A program made the translations under genes and the position numbers. A stretch of 64,000 bases of DNA from Myxosarcina sp. GI1 (GTDB lineage Bacteria > Cyanobacteriota > Cyanobacteriia > Cyanobacteriales > Xenococcaceae): NCBI RefSeq assembly GCF_000756305.1, contig NZ_JRFE01000016.1:108874-172873 (forward strand). Reading direction: 5' to 3'. The notes under the pieces are model-generated. The model ran no database searches. It was not told the DNA's origin and saw nothing but the letters and a program-made list of their open reading frames with translations. Below, one piece after another: positions 8,254-18,529 of the stretch (positions are counted from its first letter, which is position 1; each line of letters starts with the position of its first letter).

Positions 8254-9480
8254 TTAAGCACCAAATTTTTCTAGTCGTCCTGCATGAGCTAAAGCTAGAC
8301 CCATTAAGTGAGTACCAGGGCGAGTTCCTAAAGACCCACGCATACAAGAATATTCATCAAAGCTGTCTACGGCATCTATTTTAGCAGTGGCAGCAGAAAG
8401 CATTACTGGGACGGGATGCCAGCTATGTTTTCCCATAGTGGAGGGTGTGGAGTGGTCGGCAGTTACAATTAACACATCTGGATTGAGAGCGGTTACTTGA
8501 GGTATGAGGTTATCTACCATCTCAATTGTCTTTACTTTATGATCGAAATCTGCATCTTCGCCATAGCTATCGGTTTTTTTAACGTGCAGAAAGTAAAAGT
8601 CAAAGTCATCACCATAGCAATCTGCCAGTGCTTGAAAACGCTCTTCTACCCCACCTGGATGTGGTAAAATCTTCATTCCCAATAAACGACTAACGCCACG
8701 ATACATTGGGTAGTCAGCAATACAAACTCCATCGAGCTTGAAGCGATCGCCCAAGCCAGGTAAGGGATGGTACTGCTCGAAACCTCTTAATAAGATGCCA
8801 TTGGCTGATTGTTCGTCGGCTAAAACTTCTCGAACTCGATCGATAAAGGTACTTACTAAATGTGCTGTCAGTCGCGCCGCTTCCGAATTTGGTTGAGGTT
8901 CGTGGGGTGCAATTCCAGTCTGTTGGGGATCGGTATCGGGTAAGTCGCCGCTCAATCCCGATCCTCTTAAAACTAGTACCGCTCGATGCTCGCTCACGGT
9001 TTTAAAGAAAAACTCGCCGTCAAAATCTAGCTCTACCTTATCGCGAATTTTTTGACAGAGGTGTTGATTTAGTTCGGTAGCAATTCTCCCAGCGCGGCGA
9101 TCGCTGACTTTTCCCGCCTCGTCGATAGTGGCAAAGTTAGCCCGTGCTGCTACGTCTCCTTCTTGCAGTTCGAGATCGATACCCATAGCCGACAGGACAC
9201 CCCTACCCAAACTGTATCTCAGGGGATGATAGCCAAAAAGAGTCAAATGTCCGGGACCGCTACCTGGAGTAATGCCTGGACCGACAATTTCTAATAAACC
9301 GCAACTGGATTGTTTGGCTAAGGCATCCAGATTGGGAGTCTGAGCTACTTGTAGTTCGGTTCCGCCACGGCTAATATCTGGCAGACCACCTACACCATCG
9401 AGAACGACATAAATAATTTTGCCTCCTCTAGGTATGGCTAATTTTTCCCAAATTTCGCTAATGTCTAATGGTATGGTCAT
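8254..9480 (-). CDS. apgM: 2,3-bisphosphoglycerate-independent phosphoglycerate mutase, archaeal (ApgM) type
   Basis: 408 residues, alkaline phosphatase superfamily. It interconverts 3- and 2-phosphoglycerate in glycolysis. Seen: VVLDGVGGLPD with metal ligand D28, the phospho-serine region ITPGSGPGHLTLFGY with S74 the likely nucleophile, and the C-terminal metal-binding segments HVKKTDSYGEDADFDHKV and TADHSTPSTMGKHSWHPVP. The length fits ApgM (about 400) and not the longer GpmI (about 510). It follows the large CheB/CheR hybrid gene on the same strand after 21 bp, so read-through is likely, but no functional link is obvious. Confidence 0.92.
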   Translation of the reverse strand: MTIPLDISEIWEKLAIPRGGKIIYVVLDGVGGLPDISRGGTELQVAQTPNLDALAKQSSCGLLEIVGPGITPGSGPGHLTLFGYHPLRYSLGRGVLSAMGIDLELQEGDVAARANFATIDEAGKVSDRRAGRIATELNQHLCQKIRDKVELDFDGEFFFKTVSEHRAVLVLRGSGLSGDLPDTDPQQTGIAPHEPQPNSEAARLTAHLVSTFIDRVREVLADEQSANGILLRGFEQYHPLPGLGDRFKLDGVCIADYPMYRGVSRLLGMKILPHPGGVEERFQALADCYGDDFDFYFLHVKKTDSYGEDADFDHKVKTIEMVDNLIPQVTALNPDVLIVTADHSTPSTMGKHSWHPVPVMLSAATAKIDAVDSFDEYSCMRGSLGTRPGTHLMGLALAHAGRLEKFGA

Positions 9481-9501
9481 AAAAATGAGCTACTAGAGTT
9501 T

Positions 9502-12500
9502 TTAAGTCCATTTTCGGACTATCTCAGCTAATTTTTCCATATCTATGGGTTTGCTTAAGTAGTCGTCCATACCTGCCGCCAAACATTTTTGGCGATCGCC
9601 TTCCATAGCATGGGCAGTCAAGCCAATTACTACAGTATGAGGGGTGTCAGAGTCTGAGTTATTACCGTCGGCTTCCCGTTGTCGTAGAGTTTTAGTAGCT
9701 TGATAGCCATCTAAGATTGGCATCTGACAGTCCATTAACACCAGATCGTATTTTTTTGCTGCCAACTTATTTAATGCTTCTTTCCCGTTAACCCCATAGT
9801 CGGTTTTGTAACCCATAGCTTCAAGCATAAAGATTAATAAATCGCGATTGTCGGGGTAATCTTCGACAACTAAAATCGAGGTTGACGCGGCTGCCTTGGT
9901 ATCGGTTTTTTGCGTAGTATCAAAAATTGAAGAATTGGCGAGCGCAGGTTGCGCTGCTATTCTCAAGGGAACGCTGAACCAAAATGTCGAACCTTCACCA
10001 ACGGTACTTTCCAAACCAATTTTACCGTTCATCAATTCCACGATCCGCCGACAAATAGTCAATCCCAAACCAGTGCCTCCATACTTGCGCGTGGTAGAAC
10101 TATCGGCTTGAGTAAATGGTTGAAACAGATTTTGGCGATCGCCTTCGGGAATACCAATGCCTGTATCTCTAACGCTAAAGCCAACGGTAATAGATGAAGT
10201 TTCTGCCTGAGAATGGTTTATCGGGTAAACTTCAATGGTAATGTTGCCTCGTTCTGTAAATTTTAGAGCATTGTTAACCAGATTACCCAAAACCTGCTGC
10301 AATCTAAATTCATCACCAATGAGATATTGAGGTAGCTCCGAAGCAGTATTAGCGTTTAACTCAATACCTTTAGCATCAGCTTGGGGGCTAAAAGAGTCGA
10401 GCAAATTTTGCATGACTGACTGAAGGGCAAATTCGCTCTCTTCCAGTTTTAGTTCCTTAGCCTCAATTTTAGACAAATCGAGAATGTCATCGATTAATGT
10501 CAACAGTCTTTTGCCGTTAGATTTGAGAGTCTTTAAAAACTCGCGCTGTTCGGAATTGAGTTCGGTAAGTTCTAGTAGCTGTCCGACGCTTAAAATAGCA
10601 TTCATGGGGGTGCGAATTTCATGACTCATATTGGCTAAAAAGTCGCTCTTTGCCTGATTGGCAGAGTCTGCTGCCTGGGCGACAGCGATCGCTTCTTCTA
10701 ATGCCCGATTTTGACGCACTAATTCGGCTTCGATCTGTTTGCGATCGCTAATATCAATTATCGTTCCATAAAGCTTTATCGGCTGAGAGCGAGATCTATC
10801 CTCACAAATAGCTCTGCCTATAGTGTTGAGATAGCGTACTTCTCCATCTGGGCGATCGCAACGAATATCTAAGTTATAGGGAGTACAGTTAGCTAGTAAC
10901 TGCTCGAATGCCTCGCGTATTGTCTGACGGTCTTCGGGTGGATGTAGCTCCAGCAATTCTCCAAAAGTTGGAACGGGTTGCTTGGGATCTAAACCATAAA
11001 TATCAAACAATTCTGCCGACCAAACAGCCCTGGCTAGAGCGAGATCGAACTGTTTGCCAACTTCCATTTCCCAACTGCCCATACGAGCTAGTTTTTGGGC
11101 TTCTAGTAGTTTGGTTTCACTATCTCTTAAAGCTTGTTCTGCCTGTTTGCGATCGGTAATTTCTACGATTACCGAGCCGACACCCCGTTTGCCATCGAGT
11201 AAATCGACGGGATAGTAACTGGCATTCCAGCAACGTTCTACTGTTGGCTCGGCAAGAGTACTACCGCAAATCTCGACATTACATCTCGGTTGAGCGGTTT
11301 CGATTACTCGGCGCAAAATTGGTTCTATAGTATCGGCTAGTTCGGGTAAAATTTCTCTAGTAGTTTTACCGATATGTTCTTCTACAGAAAAACCATTGAT
11401 ATTAGCTAATGCCTGATTGATGCGTACGTATTTTAATTCCGAGTCGTGGAGGCTCAAACCAGCAGGACTAGTAGCATACAAACTTTCTAACAGAGAATTT
11501 GTCTGATGGAGTCTTTCTTCTACCTGTTTTAGTTCGTCAATTTTGACAAAGGTAACTACTACACCGTCGCTCTGCCCATTTTCCTGCAAATAGACATTGA
11601 CCCGCATCAATAAATGCTCTTTTGTTTGGGAAATACTTACTTCTTGCTGGAATGACTTTTTTTTGTCTATAACCTGCTGCAAAGTTTCTGCAAGATTGGG
11701 GTAGTTTAAATTGTTAGTCAGATCTCTTATGGGACGACCAATATCTTTGGATCTAATATTGATTGCTTGAGTTGCCGCAGGAGTAAATTTACGAATATTA
11801 AGATGGCGGTCTAAAAATACCACACCGATATCGGTACTGCGAAGTAAGTTATCGATATCATTGTTGAGTTGGGTTAGTTCGTCAATTTTGTTTTGATGTT
11901 CGGCATTGACGGTATATAGTTCTTCATTGACCGACTGTAATTCCTCGTTGGTGCTTTGCAGTTCTTCGTTAGAAGCTAACAGTTCTTCATTAGTCGCCTG
12001 TTGTTCTTCATTGGTAGTTTCTAATTCTTCAATTGTTACCTGCAAGTTTTCGCGGGTTTGTTGCAGTTCGTATTCTAGTTCGGTAAGCTGTTGTGCTGCT
12101 TCTTCATCTACTTCAAATCTTCTAGTAGAAGACGAGGATGCAACTGGCTCTTCTATTTCTAAGACGACGATGAGATAATCTTCTAAAGCGGTATCGTCTG
12201 CCTTAAAACCTATACGCAAACTAACCGTAAGTTCTTCTTCATCTCGCCGAATTTTAATTCCCGTATAGAGAACAGAGGCGCGATCGCGTTTGGCACGATA
12301 GAGAGCAGTAGTAAGGGGCAGTCTGAGACTGGGATTGACGATTTCGGTAATGTCTAGCATCGCTTCGCCAATAGGAAATTCTAACAACCCCGCCGCATTA
12401 TGAAACACTCGCAACAGTTGGTTCTCTATATCGACTAAAACACAGGTAATTTTGCGGTCGCTCAAACAATACTTAAATACTTCTTTTAACAACCGCTCTA

Positions 12501-14022
12501 CGCGATCGTTTTTGGATTTGTTACGAGTTATAGATTGAATGGGAGTAACTACAGTGCGCCTAGCAATTTGTCCTAAAGAAAAAGTAACATCACGCCGCTT
12601 GCGGAATAGTTTCCACTTTGATTCTAAGCAGTTAAATTCATCATTCAAATCACCTAAAGTTTCCGAACTTCCTAAAAACAAGACACCTTGAGGAGCCAGA
12701 GCAAAATGGAGCAAGCGCAGTACCTGTTGCTGTAGCTGAGGCTGCATATAAATCAGCACGTTGCGACAGCTAACCAGGTTCATTTTAGAAAAACCCGCAT
12801 TTTTGGTAAGGTTGTGAGGTGCGACGATTAGCATCTCTCGCAAAAAACGCTTGACCTGAAAGCGATTACCGCTAAAGGTAAAGTATTTTTCCAGGCGTTC
12901 GGCAGAGACATCATTGCTGATGCTGTCGGGATAAACTCCTTTAGCGGTTGTTTCTAAAGCATTATTATCAATATCGGTAGCAAAAATTTTGACTTTGATT
13001 GGCTTATCGACTTTGGCAACTGCTTCATCAACCAACATCGCCATCGAATAAGCCTCTTCTCCACTCGCGCAAGCCGTAACCCAAATTCTTAACTGTTCTT
13101 GCGGTTCTAAGTTCTCAATTATCTTAGGCAGTACCCGATCTTCTAAAAATTTCCAAGCTGGTTTATCGCGAAAGAATTGAGTCGCGCCGATTAATAAGTC
13201 CTGGCGCAGTAGTTTTTGCTCTTCTTCTGAATCTTCAAGCAGGGCGATATATTCTTCTAGGTTTGAAATGCGGGTCAAGGCACAGCGATGGTGAATGCGA
13301 CGGGAAAGAGTACTAATTTTGTAGTGAGAAAAGTCAACTTCTTCCCGTTCGGCGAGGATATCTAAAATCTGTTGCAGACGTTCTGGATCGATTAAAACCG
13401 CTTCTTCTGGTGAAGCTTCGGGAAAGTTTTCCGAATAGCGGATCAGTTCGTATACGGTTTCGGCAAGCTCTTGAGGGGAGAGAATTTCATCTACCGAACC
13501 AGAAGGTATGGCGCTACTGGGCATACTGGTAAACTGCGCGGTTTCTGGAGACTGTACCAAACCGATACCGCCAATTTTACTAATTGCTTTTATTCCTTTA
13601 GTTCCATCGCTACCAGTTCCCGAAAGCACGATCGCAATTATTTTTTCTCCCCATCCTTCTACCAAAGATTGAAAAAATTTATCGATGGGATAATCAAAAG
13701 ATTCGGGAGATTTAATTAAGTGCAGGCGACGATTTCTTAAGACTAAATGTTTTTTGGGTGGCAAAACATAAACTCGTCCAGGTTCGATTGCCACTTCGTC
13801 TTGGATGGTACTAACGCGCATCGAGGTCTTACGCTGTAGTATGTCGCTCATCATACTCTCAAAGTCTGGCGAGAGATGCTGCACGACTACAAAAGCGGCA
13901 TTAGGATGGTCGGGTAAGTTACTAAAAAATGATTCTAATGCCTGTACTCCTCCAGCAGAAGCTCCAATTGCCACAATATAAAAGTTATTTTGCTGTTTTG
14001 GCTGGGAAGAGGATTCGCTCAT
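9502..14022 (-). CDS. CheB-CheR-PAS-histidine kinase-receiver hybrid sensor protein
   Basis: 1506 residues. Order of domains: CheB-type methylesterase at about 14-200 ([26 protein letters not shown], holding the Ser-His-Asp triad); CheR-type methyltransferase at about 215-475 ([25 protein letters not shown]); a divergent PAS region; a heptad-rich coiled coil near 640-725 built from repeats such as [18 protein letters not shown]; two or three PAS/PAC units; a HisKA domain with H1134 in [10 protein letters not shown]; HATPase ([24 protein letters not shown]); and a C-terminal receiver with phospho-acceptor D1431 in [12 protein letters not shown]. There is no receiver in front of CheB. Such fusions act in chemosensory-like signalling independent of classical Che operons; no MCP is nearby. 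The gene reads through without interruption. Confidence 0.93.
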   Translation of the reverse strand: MSESSSQPKQQNNFYIVAIGASAGGVQALESFFSNLPDHPNAAFVVVQHLSPDFESMMSDILQRKTSMRVSTIQDEVAIEPGRVYVLPPKKHLVLRNRRLHLIKSPESFDYPIDKFFQSLVEGWGEKIIAIVLSGTGSDGTKGIKAISKIGGIGLVQSPETAQFTSMPSSAIPSGSVDEILSPQELAETVYELIRYSENFPEASPEEAVLIDPERLQQILDILAEREEVDFSHYKISTLSRRIHHRCALTRISNLEEYIALLEDSEEEQKLLRQDLLIGATQFFRDKPAWKFLEDRVLPKIIENLEPQEQLRIWVTACASGEEAYSMAMLVDEAVAKVDKPIKVKIFATDIDNNALETTAKGVYPDSISNDVSAERLEKYFTFSGNRFQVKRFLREMLIVAPHNLTKNAGFSKMNLVSCRNVLIYMQPQLQQQVLRLLHFALAPQGVLFLGSSETLGDLNDEFNCLESKWKLFRKRRDVTFSLGQIARRTVVTPIQSITRNKSKNDRVERLLKEVFKYCLSDRKITCVLVDIENQLLRVFHNAAGLLEFPIGEAMLDITEIVNPSLRLPLTTALYRAKRDRASVLYTGIKIRRDEEELTVSLRIGFKADDTALEDYLIVVLEIEEPVASSSSTRRFEVDEEAAQQLTELEYELQQTRENLQVTIEELETTNEEQQATNEELLASNEELQSTNEELQSVNEELYTVNAEHQNKIDELTQLNNDIDNLLRSTDIGVVFLDRHLNIRKFTPAATQAINIRSKDIGRPIRDLTNNLNYPNLAETLQQVIDKKKSFQQEVSISQTKEHLLMRVNVYLQENGQSDGVVVTFVKIDELKQVEERLHQTNSLLESLYATSPAGLSLHDSELKYVRINQALANINGFSVEEHIGKTTREILPELADTIEPILRRVIETAQPRCNVEICGSTLAEPTVERCWNASYYPVDLLDGKRGVGSVIVEITDRKQAEQALRDSETKLLEAQKLARMGSWEMEVGKQFDLALARAVWSAELFDIYGLDPKQPVPTFGELLELHPPEDRQTIREAFEQLLANCTPYNLDIRCDRPDGEVRYLNTIGRAICEDRSRSQPIKLYGTIIDISDRKQIEAELVRQNRALEEAIAVAQAADSANQAKSDFLANMSHEIRTPMNAILSVGQLLELTELNSEQREFLKTLKSNGKRLLTLIDDILDLSKIEAKELKLEESEFALQSVMQNLLDSFSPQADAKGIELNANTASELPQYLIGDEFRLQQVLGNLVNNALKFTERGNITIEVYPINHSQAETSSITVGFSVRDTGIGIPEGDRQNLFQPFTQADSSTTRKYGGTGLGLTICRRIVELMNGKIGLESTVGEGSTFWFSVPLRIAAQPALANSSIFDTTQKTDTKAAASTSILVVEDYPDNRDLLIFMLEAMGYKTDYGVNGKEALNKLAAKKYDLVLMDCQMPILDGYQATKTLRQREADGNNSDSDTPHTVVIGLTAHAMEGDRQKCLAAGMDDYLSKPIDMEKLAEIVRKWT

Positions 14023-14099
14023 TCTATATCTAGATTCAGATTAATTCGCGATCGCCTCGGTAAAATTAAACTCCTTAGCAGAGCCACGACTTGGATGCG

Positions 14100-14200
14100 A
14101 TTAAGGTAATACGCTTTAAAAAGCTTTTAGCCGTTAGCCATTAGCTAATAAGAGCTTATAGCTAGCGCGAAGCGGTTAAAAACTGATAAAAATTTACTTT
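14100..14200. repeat. Dispersed repeat between the CheB/CheR hybrid and dnaJ-like gene
   Basis: AAGCTTTTAGCC at 14121-14132 and AGCTTATAGCT at 14153-14163 flank a GTTAGCCATTAGCTAATAAG segment, followed by GCGCGAAGCGG. Together they are an interrupted inverted copy of the AGCTATAAGCTAAAAGC element at 1085-1101. The rest of the 262-bp gap shows nothing I can name. Confidence 0.5.
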
Positions 14201-14284
14201 TTTTAATACCAACATTGTATGGTTTGTAGTTTTCACTAAATTTTACTTATAAGTTGCGTTTAAAATCTATCCAAAGTATTAAAT

Positions 14285-15310
14285 TTATAAATCGATCTTT
14301 TGAAAACCGCTACGAGGTTCTTCACTGCGGAGAGCGCGAATTTTTTCGTAAAGTTCTCGTTCTGCCTTACTGACTTGTTTGGGAGTGGCAATGGTGATTT
14401 TAACTAACTGATCGCTTCTACCCCCTTTGGGTAAAGACCAACCCTTGCCTTTAAGCCGCAGGGTTTGACCGGGACGAATTCCGGCAGGTACTTTTACTGT
14501 TACCATACCGTCGGGAGTGGGTACGTCGATTGAAGCTCCTAGTACGGCTTCATCTGGAGCGATCGGCACTTCACAACTGAGATTATCCCCTTCAAACGTG
14601 TAGAAAGAATGGGATTGCAAGTCTACGTTGAGATATAGATCGCCTCTTTGTTTGGTATAAGCATTAGTCTGACCTTTGCCACGCAGGCGAATACGGCTAC
14701 CTGGTTTGACTCCCGCAGGGATACGCACTTCTACAGTTTCGCTACCCAGGTTAAGACGTTTTGTCGTTCCCCTAAAGGCTTCGGCAAAGCTAAGGGTAAT
14801 ATTAGCTTCGCTATTGGCAGGAGTACTACTGCGAGTGCGAGTGCTGCCAAAGTTGCCGAAATCGCCCATATTAACATTACTATAGGCATTTCGTGTGTTG
14901 CCAGTCCGACTGGAATAATTGTAGCTGCTGCTGCCAGAACCTTCTGGTGTTGAAAAACGACCTAATAACTCATTGATAAATTCTTCAAAGTTACCATACT
15001 TGCTAAAGTCGAAGCCGTTAACGTCAACGCCTACATTTCTAGCTCCCGACCAGCCTGCCGTTCCACCGCGTTCTGCCTGCTGCCAATACTGACCGAAACG
15101 ATCGTACTTGGTGCGTTTATCCTCATCGGAAAGTACTTCGTAAGCTTCGCTAATTTCTTTAAATTTATTTTCTGCTTGGCGATCGCCAGGGTTGCGATCG
15201 GGATGATATTTTAAAGCGAGTTGACGAAACTTTTTTTTAATTTCACTGCTACTAGCTGTTTTACTTACTCCCAAAACAGCGTAATAGTCTTTAAATTCGG
15301 CAGAAGGCAT
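14285..15310 (-). CDS. DnaJ-family co-chaperone, CbpA type (no zinc finger)
   Basis: 341 residues. A J domain covers 1-75 with HPD at 36-38 and the typical [13 protein letters not shown] start. A Gly/Ser/Asn-rich linker follows to about 160. The C-terminal substrate-binding beta domains come next ([20 protein letters not shown] and [20 protein letters not shown]). The cysteine-rich CxxCxGxG zinc-binding region of type I DnaJ is absent, making this a type II (CbpA-like) protein. It stimulates DnaK ATPase and delivers substrates. It lies downstream of glgC on the same strand, but a strong terminator at 15458-15493 separates them. Confidence 0.92.
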   Translation of the reverse strand: MPSAEFKDYYAVLGVSKTASSSEIKKKFRQLALKYHPDRNPGDRQAENKFKEISEAYEVLSDEDKRTKYDRFGQYWQQAERGGTAGWSGARNVGVDVNGFDFSKYGNFEEFINELLGRFSTPEGSGSSSYNYSSRTGNTRNAYSNVNMGDFGNFGSTRTRSSTPANSEANITLSFAEAFRGTTKRLNLGSETVEVRIPAGVKPGSRIRLRGKGQTNAYTKQRGDLYLNVDLQSHSFYTFEGDNLSCEVPIAPDEAVLGASIDVPTPDGMVTVKVPAGIRPGQTLRLKGKGWSLPKGGRSDQLVKITIATPKQVSKAERELYEKIRALRSEEPRSGFQKIDL

Positions 15311-15457
15311 TCGCTTTAGTTTTCTCCTTAAAAGTTCTAGTTAATTTTGGAAGCGGTTGCAAGAAACCTTAGCTTGCAAAAGCAAAGTTTCTGTGACAAT
15401 TAATTTAACTTCAACCAAAAATTAAGCTTCTTCTTTAGAGTGTAACCCTTTCTTTTA

Positions 15458-15493
15458 GAAAGATAAAAGGTATGGCAACTGAGTTGCCATACC
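15458..15493 (-). terminator. Strong hairpin terminator of glgC
   Basis: GGTATGGCAA (15469-15478) and TTGCCATACC (15484-15493) form a perfect 10-bp stem with loop CTGAG. On the minus strand it is followed by TTTTATCTTTC. It starts 38 bp past the glgC stop codon. Confidence 0.8.
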
Positions 15494-15531
15494 ACAGAAA
15501 GAATATTTAGCGAACTATTAGCTGTTTGAGT

Positions 15532-16821
15532 TTAAATTACCGTACCGTCGGCTAGGGTAGCATTTTTCAAAACAACTACAATTCCACTACGAATATAAAA
15601 ACCTTCTTCTTCTCTTTGAGCATCTTCTACTCGATCTTTGTTAACAATTTGTACATTCTGCCCGATCCGAGCATTTTTATCGACAATTGCTTTGCGGATG
15701 GTCGAGCCTCCACCAATTCCAACAGGAATTTGTCCGTTCTCAACTGTTGTTTCGCGTTCTGGTAAAGACTCGTAAAAATCAGCACCCATAATTAAAGTAT
15801 CTTCAATAGTGCAGTTAGATTCTATCCGAGAGCGCAGACCGATTACTGAATGGTTGATGCGACAGTCTTTTATAATACAGCCTTCAGCAATCATCGATTC
15901 TGTAACGCTACTGTTGAGCAGTTTAGTAGGAGGTAGATAGCGAGAACGAGTGTAGATCGGGGCTTGCTCGTCAAAAAAGCTAAAGGGCGGTTTGGGCTGA
16001 ATAGTCAAAGCCAAATTAGCTTCATAAAAAGATTCAACAGTTCCAATATCTTCCCAATATCCATCAAATAAGAAAGCGTTGATTTGATGGTTTTTATTGG
16101 CGCTGGGAATAATTTCTTTACCAAAGTCTGTTTGCTCTGGGTTTTTTTCAAGTAGCTTAACTAAAACATCTTTTTTAAATACATAGATACCCATAGATGC
16201 AATATAGGGTTTCTCTTTAGCTTGTTCGGCATCTAAGCCTAAGACGGTGGTATCTACCTGCATCTGTTTCAAAGCTTCACCTTCTGGTTTTTCTGAAAAA
16301 TCGATAATTCTTCCGTTATTGTCAATTTTCATCAAACCAAAGCTAGAGGCTCTTTTTTCATCAATTGGCAATACAGATAGAGTGATATCGGCATCAGTTT
16401 CTCGGTGATGATCGATAAACTTGCTGTAGTCCATGCGATAGAGATGATCTCCTGAAAGAATAATACAGTCTTCTACATCCCAGTCTTGAAGTACATTGAG
16501 ATACTGACGAACCGCATCAGCCGTTCCCTGAAACCATCCAGAGTTATCTTTTGTTTGCTGTGCTGCTAATACTTCTACAAATCCTTCTCTAAATCCAGAA
16601 AAATTATAGCTGCGATTTAGATGTCGATTGAGAGAAGCAGAGTTGAACTGAGTTAAAACATAGATTTTGACAATTTCTGAATTAATACAGTTACTAATTG
16701 GTATGTCAATTAAACGATATTTACCGGCTAACGGTACTGCTGGTTTTGCCCTTAATTTGGTTAAAGGATACAAACGAGTACCCGCGCCGCCTCCGAGAAT
16801 AATGCCTAATACTTTTTTCAC
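15532..16821 (-). CDS. glgC: Glucose-1-phosphate adenylyltransferase (ADP-glucose pyrophosphorylase)
   Basis: 429 residues, the usual cyanobacterial length. It makes ADP-glucose from glucose-1-phosphate and ATP, the committed step of glycogen synthesis. Seen: nucleotide-binding loop [12 protein letters not shown] at the N-terminus, [16 protein letters not shown], the catalytic region GDHLYRMDY, substrate loop FSEKPEG, and [19 protein letters not shown], with a left-handed beta-helix C-terminal domain ending in ATLADGTVI. The family is activated by 3-phosphoglycerate and inhibited by phosphate. The start [14 protein letters not shown] is standard. It is monocistronic, with its own terminator. 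The ApgM and Gap2 genes elsewhere in the window handle related triose metabolites. Confidence 0.97.
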   Translation of the reverse strand: MKKVLGIILGGGAGTRLYPLTKLRAKPAVPLAGKYRLIDIPISNCINSEIVKIYVLTQFNSASLNRHLNRSYNFSGFREGFVEVLAAQQTKDNSGWFQGTADAVRQYLNVLQDWDVEDCIILSGDHLYRMDYSKFIDHHRETDADITLSVLPIDEKRASSFGLMKIDNNGRIIDFSEKPEGEALKQMQVDTTVLGLDAEQAKEKPYIASMGIYVFKKDVLVKLLEKNPEQTDFGKEIIPSANKNHQINAFLFDGYWEDIGTVESFYEANLALTIQPKPPFSFFDEQAPIYTRSRYLPPTKLLNSSVTESMIAEGCIIKDCRINHSVIGLRSRIESNCTIEDTLIMGADFYESLPERETTVENGQIPVGIGGGSTIRKAIVDKNARIGQNVQIVNKDRVEDAQREEEGFYIRSGIVVVLKNATLADGTVI

Positions 16822-17023
16822 TAATAAAAACCTCGCAACTGGCTTTGCCTCTCAAAGTCAAGTTTATCTGACTGAGGGACAGATTCTTCAAACAGTTGTT
16901 ATCTAAATAACAAAATTTTTTTTTCAACCAAGTTTTGGCTTTTTTAAAGCCTCTAATTGTATACTTAGTTTTGATAGAGTGTAACTAGATGTTAATTTTT
17001 TTGCACCTAGTTATTTATAGCTT

Positions 17024-17464
17024 ATGCCATCCGACTCAAAATCTTTATCACCTAAGTTAGAAAAAATAGTCGCTCGCTTCAAACGCCGCTCCGATCCCAA
17101 ACAAAAATACGAGCAGCTACTTTGGTATGCTAAAAAACTTCCCCCAATGCCAGAGACGGAAAAAACCCCAGCCAACAAAGTAAAGGGGTGCGTTTCGCAA
17201 GTTTATATTACAGCTACCTTGCATGAGGGTAAGGTGAAATATCAGGGTGACTCGGACGCGCAGTTGGTAAAAGGATTAGTGGCATTATTAATTGAAGGCT
17301 TAAACGACTTACCACCAGAAGCCATAATCAAGATTCAGCCCAATTTTATTGAAGAGACGGGATTGAAAGTTAGCCTGACTCCCTCCCGCGCTAATGGTTT
17401 TTATAATATTTTTCAGATGATGCAGAAAAAAGCTTTAGAGTTCGAGTTAGAAACATCTGCCTAG
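17024..17464 (+). CDS. sufE: SufE family sulfur-acceptor protein
   Basis: 146 residues. SufE accepts persulfide sulfur from the cysteine desulfurase SufS and boosts its activity for Fe-S cluster assembly. The acceptor loop is visible as NKVKGCVSQVYITA with C56 the likely acceptor, preceded by QKYEQLLWYAKKLPPMPE. The C-terminus shows ARANGFYNIFQMMQ-like family sequence (SRANGFYNIFQMMQKKA). No suf genes adjoin it. It is convergent with fur, with tandem repeats between the two. The start at 17024 fits the family length. Confidence 0.92.
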   Translation: MPSDSKSLSPKLEKIVARFKRRSDPKQKYEQLLWYAKKLPPMPETEKTPANKVKGCVSQVYITATLHEGKVKYQGDSDAQLVKGLVALLIEGLNDLPPEAIIKIQPNFIEETGLKVSLTPSRANGFYNIFQMMQKKALEFELETSA

Positions 17465-17477
17465 TACTGCTACGCGG

Positions 17478-17525
17478 AAGTAGCGAGTAGCAAGTAGCAA
17501 GTAGCGAGTAGCAAGTAGCGAGTAG
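17478..17525. repeat. Heptanucleotide tandem repeat, RAGTAGC x6 plus a partial
   Basis: Units AAGTAGC, GAGTAGC, AAGTAGC, AAGTAGC, GAGTAGC, AAGTAGC and a truncated GAGTAG run without gaps immediately after sufE. This is a cyanobacterial STRR-type array. Confidence 0.9.
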
Positions 17526-17772
17526 ATTGCCTAGTGCTAGCGTATACTCTCTCCCAAATTGCAAATGCAGGAGAATTGATGTTACTTACTGACGATACGC
17601 AGAATAATGAAAGATCGGTAGTTTCAATAAGAAATGAAAAAAGAATAATCAATCCTTTTCCCTTTTCTCTTTTCCCCTTAACCTTCTTGCTTCGTCCTTA
17701 CGTCTGAGGAAACCTCAGACAGGGCGGTGCGCTTTTCCCTGCCCTCACAGATTAATGAGTACGTAACATCAG
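17526..17772. other. Remaining sufE-fur intergenic region with hairpin
   Basis: No gene. A perfect hairpin GTCTGAGG-AAA-CCTCAGAC sits at 17702-17720 inside a longer repeat-like stretch (TTGCTTCGTCCTT at about 17688, also found at about 39464). A pyrimidine run at about 17655-17690 (CCCTTTTCTCTTTTCCCC) follows a 7-bp rhythm. The hairpin lacks an adjacent T-run, so I do not call it a terminator. Confidence 0.5.
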
Positions 17773-18294
17773 TTATTGGGCATCTGCTGGTGCTTCGGTT
17801 TCGGAGATCGCTCGCGTACAAGCCCAATCACTAGGCAGTGCCGAGGGCCATCCTTTTCTAATAGCTTCGGGACAAATTGTCATTACCGTTAATTGGCAGT
17901 CAATCAGCTCGAATCCTTCTTTTTTACACTGTTTGAGACTGTGTTTTAAAATCGAATCATCTCGAAACTCGATGGTTTTATTACATTGAATGCAAACTAC
18001 GTGATGGTGATGGTGGGGATAGGGCTGGTTTAGTTCGTAATGCTTGTGTCCTTCGGCTAGTTCTAATTCTCTCAAAATTCCCATGCGCGTCATCAATTTA
18101 ACGCTGCGATAGATAGTAGATAGACTAATTGCCTCGCCACGTTTGTCTAATAAATTATGCAGCTCTTCTGCACTTAGGTGATCGCCTTTAGGTAAATTTT
18201 GAAATACGTGCAGAATTGTCTCTCTCTGAGGGGTCATGCGCCATCCTCTAGAGTTGAGTTCTGATTTTAATGAGGAGGCTGTATAGTGAGCCAT
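17773..18294 (-). CDS. fur: Fur-family ferric uptake regulator (FurA-like)
   Basis: 173 residues. A winged-helix DNA-binding domain covers 1-85 (GWRMTPQRETILHVFQ, LSTIYRSVKLMTRMGILREL). The metal-binding dimerisation domain carries HKHYELNQPYPHHHHHVVC. The first CxxC is C101-C104. At the second site only C141 is present (CPEA), with Ala at 144; C123, C133 and C159 are further cysteines. The longer tail GWPSALPSDWACTRAISE ends the protein. The family represses iron uptake genes when Fe(II) or heme status is adequate. It is transcribed divergently from the antiporter, and a sigma70-type promoter is visible upstream (18330-18359) with a repeated TTGACAATAA motif that could be an autoregulatory site. 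Confidence 0.9.
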   Translation of the reverse strand: MAHYTASSLKSELNSRGWRMTPQRETILHVFQNLPKGDHLSAEELHNLLDKRGEAISLSTIYRSVKLMTRMGILRELELAEGHKHYELNQPYPHHHHHVVCIQCNKTIEFRDDSILKHSLKQCKKEGFELIDCQLTVMTICPEAIRKGWPSALPSDWACTRAISETEAPADAQ

Positions 18295-18329
18295 AGCAAT
18301 TAACTTTCAATTAATTCTCTTTATTGACA

Positions 18330-18359
18330 ATAATAGAGGTTTTTGATGATTCTTGACAA
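18330..18359 (-). promoter_or_regulatory. Predicted fur promoter with overlapping direct repeats
   Basis: On the minus strand TTGTCA (18359-18354) is followed after 18 bp by TATTAT (18335-18330), about 36 bp before the fur ATG. The plus-strand decamer TTGACAATAA occurs twice, at 18324-18333 and 18353-18362, covering the -10 and -35. This is a plausible operator arrangement; that Fur itself binds there is inference. Confidence 0.5.
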
Positions 18360-18406
18360 TAAAGTTTATTAACTAAGAGCAGCTAAAAACACAAGATTGC
18401 TATTCA

Positions 18407-18497
18407 ACAATGAATAATGAACAGTGAACAGTGAACGCTTGGCAGTTAAATTCCTATTGCTCATTGATAATTGCTCATTGCTCATTGCTCATTGATA
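18407..18497. repeat. Paired heptamer arrays upstream of the antiporter gene
   Basis: GAACAGT-type units at about 18407-18436 and TTGCTCA-type units at about 18455-18497 (CATTGCTCATTGCTCATTG). The two arrays share complementary CAATGA/TCATTG words, so the transcript could fold. They end about 32 bp before the antiporter ATG. Confidence 0.7.
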
Positions 18498-18529
18498 ATT
18501 AGTTATCGATCGCCGTCCAATATCTATTT

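Noticed and set aside
11906-12178. Serine-rich plus-strand frame
   Set aside because: It is the antisense shadow of the NEEL coiled-coil repeats in the CheB/CheR hybrid.
17478-17525. Short CRISPR-like array
   Set aside because: Seven-base units with no spacers; this is a tandem heptamer repeat, not CRISPR.
17702-17720. Hairpin as a terminator of sufE or fur
   Set aside because: The stem is perfect, but there is no adjacent T-run on either strand and it lies inside repeat-like DNA.
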